The translations under genes and the position numbers were made by a program. Under the pieces are notes generated by a model. That model saw nothing but the letters and a program-made list of their open reading frames with translations. It had not been told where the DNA came from and made no database searches. A stretch of DNA of 8,402 nt from CAYRPO01 sp964426305 (GTDB lineage: Bacteria > Patescibacteriota > Saccharimonadia > Saccharimonadales > CAIOMD01). This document shows, piece by piece, positions 6,765-8,402 of the stretch. How positions within the stretch are numbered: position 1 is the first letter of the stretch; each line of letters begins with the position of its first letter. The DNA lies in the NCBI GenBank assembly GCA_964426305.1, contig CAYRPO010000039.1, positions 1 through 8,402 on the forward strand. The letters run 5' to 3'.

Positions 6765-6927
6765 GCCCCGGTAGCGGAAGACGGACTTCCACGATGGGCT
6801 TCTATCCCACAGGTCGGGGTGCACAATGCCAGTGGCATTTTGCAAGGAAATCTACTTTTGAAAACTGGTTTTCAAAAATGTAGTTTCGGGCCCGCCAGCG
6901 GTGGGTCGAATCCCCCAAGTCGAACCC
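6765..6927 (+). ncRNA. tRNA-Arg(TCT)-like chimeric RNA with an 86-nt structured block in the T-arm
   Basis: The unit copies the 5' part of the real tRNA-Arg that starts at 6953: GCCCCGGTAGC is shared, together with eight bases upstream, and 6792-6819 match exactly, with anticodon TCT at 6801-6803, variable loop and GGGG of the T-stem. The D-arm differs: the natural D-arm is replaced by GGAAG-ACGGA-CTTCC, a new perfect 5-bp hairpin. The 86-nt block (6820-6905) follows, then TCGAATCCCCC, which resumes the T-loop and can pair with the GGGG, then AAGTCGAACCC instead of an acceptor strand. It has its own extended -10-like box. Random decay would not be expected to swap one good stem for another while keeping the anticodon arm perfect. 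Unit ends and function are unknown; a pseudogene or mobile-element footprint remains possible. Confidence 0.55.
6820..6905 (+). repeat. 86-nt three-hairpin block, copy 2 (in the Arg unit)
   Basis: Hairpin I: AATGCC (6825-6830) with GGCATT (6834-6839), loop AGT. Linker TTGCAAG. Hairpin II: GAAA (6847-6850) with TTTC (6884-6887), a bulged T, CTAC (6852-6855) with GTAG (6880-6883), then a 9-bp TTTTGAAAA/TTTTCAAAA stem capped by CTGG. Hairpin III: CCCGCC (6891-6896) with GGTGGG (6900-6905), loop AGC. Same length and fold as 5127-5212. Confidence 0.7.
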
Positions 6928-6934
6928 TCTATAG

Positions 6935-6940
6935 TATAAT
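6935..6940 (+). promoter_or_regulatory. -10 box of tRNA-Arg
   Basis: A consensus TATAAT ends 12 bases before the mature tRNA-Arg, so the real tRNA has its own promoter downstream of the chimeric unit and a leader of about six bases for RNase P to remove. Confidence 0.55.
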
Positions 6941-6952
6941 TAGCGTTGGTAC

Positions 6953-7029
6953 GCCCCGGTAGCTCAGTGGATTAGAGCGATGGGCTTCTATCCCACAGGT
7001 CGGGGGTTCGAATCCCTCCCGGGGTACCA
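6953..7029 (+). tRNA. tRNA-Arg(TCT)
   Basis: The 77-base gene folds fully: acceptor GCCCCGG/CCGGGGT with a G-U first pair, D-stem GCTC/GAGC, anticodon arm ATGGG-CTTCTAT-CCCAC with an A-C mismatch at its outer pair, and T-arm GGGGG-TTCGAAT-CCCTC. The anticodon TCT at 6989-6991 reads AGA and AGG. The discriminator is A and CCA is encoded (7027-7029). The leader GGTAC can extend the acceptor stem by pairing with GTACC at the 3' end. A strong terminator follows at 7044. Confidence 0.97.
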
Positions 7030-7041
7030 AATCGCTTATGC

Positions 7042-7563
7042 TTAAGACTTCTTACGCAGAAGTCTTTTTTTAAGGTAGTACTCAACTGACTGAGGGATAA
7101 TGCCTAAGGTCTTGGGTTTAATAGATTTAATATCTTTTAATGCGATTGCTACTTCTTCAACCGTTTTGCAAACAATGTCACAAGTGGTAAATACGAACGG
7201 ATCCTTGTAGTTTTTTACAATCTTTCCAAAATATTCTTTATCAGCCCCATTGAACTTGCCACCATGTCTTGCCAGGCCTATAACGGGAATGTTGAAATAT
7301 TTGGCAATCAATATCTCCTGCGAACCACCAATACTAATATCATCCGATAAGTACACTATTAAAACATCACTCGTGGATATTAAGTAACTGTCTGCCCCGA
7401 AGACAAGCATTGAGTCACTCTGATCCGTTCCTGTTTTTGTTGGGTCAAGGTTTTGCAGTTTTAGGCCGCTCAGCTTTTCAAGTTCCTCACAAAAATTATC
7501 ACGCCAATCATGTGTTCCAAAGATTGAATCCTTTGATATTTTACCTGCTATATATACTTTCAT
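7042..7563 (-). CDS. Nucleoside 2-deoxyribosyltransferase-like protein
   Basis: The 173-residue soluble protein resembles the small Rossmann-like nucleoside 2-deoxyribosyltransferase family, which cleaves or exchanges the base of nucleosides in salvage. Seen in the sequence: the opening strand MKVYIAGKIS followed by a polar segment; a middle block in which DSYLISTSDVLIVYL (58-72) is followed by SIGGSQEILIAKYFNIPVIG (77-96). This matches the family pattern sDvvia...GtxxEi..A...gkPVi, with Glu83 in the place of the nucleophile. The C terminus is basic (KKRLLRKKS). Members of this fold also act as nucleosidases or bind nucleotides in defence and signalling, so the substrate is not certain. TACAAT ends nine bases before the ATG, giving a leader of about two bases at most. 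The gene is divergent from the membrane-protein gene, and its last codons carry the tRNA-Arg terminator. Confidence 0.7.
   Translation of the reverse strand: MKVYIAGKISKDSIFGTHDWRDNFCEELEKLSGLKLQNLDPTKTGTDQSDSMLVFGADSYLISTSDVLIVYLSDDISIGGSQEILIAKYFNIPVIGLARHGGKFNGADKEYFGKIVKNYKDPFVFTTCDIVCKTVEEVAIALKDIKSIKPKTLGIIPQSVEYYLKKRLLRKKS
7044..7071 (+). terminator. Intrinsic terminator of tRNA-Arg inside the end of the convergent gene
   Basis: AAGACTTCT (7044-7052) pairs perfectly with AGAAGTCTT (7058-7066) around TACGC, and the T-run extends to 7071. It starts 14 bases after the tRNA CCA. The same bases encode the last residues of the opposite-strand gene, so the two features share DNA. In the minus direction the hairpin lacks a T-run. 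Confidence 0.88.
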
Positions 7564-7572
7564 TATCCGCCT

Positions 7573-7594
7573 ATTGTAACAGTCGATTGACTGT
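7573..7594 (-). promoter_or_regulatory. Promoter of the deoxyribosyltransferase-like gene with adjoining inverted repeat
   Basis: TACAAT (7573-7578 read on the minus strand) is the -10 candidate. Directly upstream of it is a perfect inverted repeat ACAGTC-GATT-GACTGT (7579-7594), which falls between -10 and -35 where a repressor would interfere with polymerase. The dyad is clear; its use as an operator is inferred. Confidence 0.4.
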
Positions 7595-7655
7595 GCAAAA
7601 TAGTTCTAACCTGTGTAAGAATGCTGTACCATACATAGGCAGTTCCTGCTTATGA

Positions 7656-7661
7656 TAAAAT
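7656..7661 (+). promoter_or_regulatory. Extended -10 box of the membrane-protein gene, leaderless arrangement
   Basis: TAAAAT preceded by TGA (TGn-TAAAAT) ends six bases before the ATG at 7668, the same spacing as at rel, glyA and the propeller-protein gene. Confidence 0.5.
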
Positions 7662-7667
7662 GCTGTC

Positions 7668-8111
7668 ATGGAGCAATTCTGGCAACAAGATCGCCTCATA
7701 CTTTCGTTGGAATTATTCGGTGTCTTCGCCGCAGCCTTTACGGTAGTAGCACTTGGTATATTAATAAACCGCAATACGCAAGGCACTCTTCACTTCAAAA
7801 TGCCAAAAGATACACTAGCTATCTTAATTTTTAAAGTTGCCAGAATGTTGTTAAGTTTAATTGGTATTGCCACACTAGTAGTGACTATATTGCCTGGCCT
7901 GATGCCATTTAAGGATCGTATTGACCCGAATCTTGAGCTAGGCGGCATAGCCCTATTCTTGCTTTGGCCCTTAATCTTGATACAAGTTATCATAGGCTTC
8001 CTGCCGATCGAGACAAAACTTGCACCTCCACTAGCATGGGGATTGCTTATCATAGGCTTTTTTATTTGTTTGAATATATGCAAAGCTACGATAGGCTTGG
8101 TTTACAATTAA
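7668..8111 (+). CDS. Four-helix integral membrane protein, function unknown
   Basis: The 147-residue protein has four predicted membrane segments, at about 11-34, 50-75, 91-112 and 121-145, joined by short polar loops; the loop after helix 1 contains NRNTQG and KMPKD, and the one after helix 2 contains FKDRIDPNLE. There is no signal-peptide cleavage site, soluble domain or catalytic motif that I recognise, and I cannot assign a family. Small four-helix proteins of this kind can be pilin-like components of secretion systems, transporter subunits or toxin-immunity proteins, but nothing here chooses among them. The start is supported by the extended -10 box six bases upstream. It stands alone, divergent from the deoxyribosyltransferase-like gene. 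No T-rich terminator follows directly; two AT-rich hairpins lie in the next 130 bases. Confidence 0.7.
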   Translation: MEQFWQQDRLILSLELFGVFAAAFTVVALGILINRNTQGTLHFKMPKDTLAILIFKVARMLLSLIGIATLVVTILPGLMPFKDRIDPNLELGGIALFLLWPLILIQVIIGFLPIETKLAPPLAWGLLIIGFFICLNICKATIGLVYN

Positions 8112-8402
8112 ACTTAATCCAAGAAGCACTTTATTTCTAAGAGTGTCACGATAAAGTGTCGTTTAATTTCAGGACGGTCTCATAGATTAACGTGTTGATT
8201 CGTACATGACTTTAATAAAAGTGTTATTTCACTTTTATGCCTCTGTTGCTAGCAATTCATGTGAGGGGTGTGTTCAGTATATTGGGAGCTTGACATATGG
8301 CAGAAGATGTCGAATCGTGCCTTCTATGTATTGTATGCGAAAAATTGAATGCTCCGTATTTGCATTTGCCAGTTATTCTGACCACTATCAGTCTCTCCGG
8401 CG
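8112..8402. other. Right-end stretch without a supported gene; AT-rich inverted repeats
   Basis: I see no convincing gene in these 291 bases. Two perfect inverted repeats are present: CACTTTAT (8127-8134) with ATAAAGTG (8151-8158), and ATAAAAGTG (8215-8223) with CACTTTTAT (8230-8238, six-base loop). The arms are similar enough to pair in other combinations. An ATG at 8297 opens a frame of 35 codons to the right edge, starting MAEDVESCLLCIVCEKL, with GGGAG 13 bases upstream; the opposite strand is also open for about 50 codons. Neither resembles a family I know, so a gene entering from the right cannot be decided here. Confidence 0.4.

Noticed and set aside
7986..8059. Direct repeat TTATCATAGGCTT (7986-7998 and 8047-8059)
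   Set aside because: Both copies encode IIGF in membrane helices of the same protein; similar codon use explains it.
1..8402. CRISPR array, prophage or complete insertion sequence
   Set aside because: No regularly spaced repeats, cas genes, integrase or transposase motifs were seen on either strand.

Overview
The window looks like a chromosomal segment of a reduced-genome bacterium, most likely Patescibacteria/CPR and tentatively Saccharibacteria. This is a judgement from gene content and style: a short Rel without its C-terminal regulatory half, a MurA with an added helix-turn-helix domain, single-copy housekeeping genes packed closely, and no convincing Shine-Dalgarno sites. No taxonomic search was run. 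The standard genetic code fits every reading frame.

Left part (1-5026): the 3' end of murB, a bifunctional-type (p)ppGpp synthetase/hydrolase (rel), a convergent glyA, and a divergent murA whose product starts with an XRE-type DNA-binding domain. MurA and MurB are the two enzymes that make UDP-N-acetylmuramate, the first committed part of peptidoglycan synthesis. An 11-bp inverted repeat (10 of 11 matching) wraps the murA -10 box, so MurA may bind its own promoter. At five complete genes a -10-like hexamer ends 6-7 bases before the start codon, and at a sixth 9 bases before, which points to leaderless or almost leaderless transcripts.

Middle part (5027-7071): two real tRNA genes, Gly(TCC) and Arg(TCT), flank a minus-strand gene for a membrane-anchored propeller-like protein. 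Immediately upstream of each tRNA, on the same strand, lies a second unit. It repeats the 5' part of that same tRNA (acceptor 5' strand, D-arm region, exact anticodon arm, first G's of the T-stem) and then continues into an 86-nt block instead of the T-arm. The two 86-nt blocks have equal length, align without gaps at about 64 of 86 positions, and share three hairpins with several compensatory base-pair changes. Each unit has its own -10-like box. I do not recognise this RNA type; it is the most interesting object in the window.

Right part (7042-8402): a minus-strand nucleoside 2-deoxyribosyltransferase-like gene whose last codons double as the terminator of tRNA-Arg, a divergent four-helix membrane protein gene of unknown function, and about 290 bases without a supported gene but with four related inverted-repeat arms.
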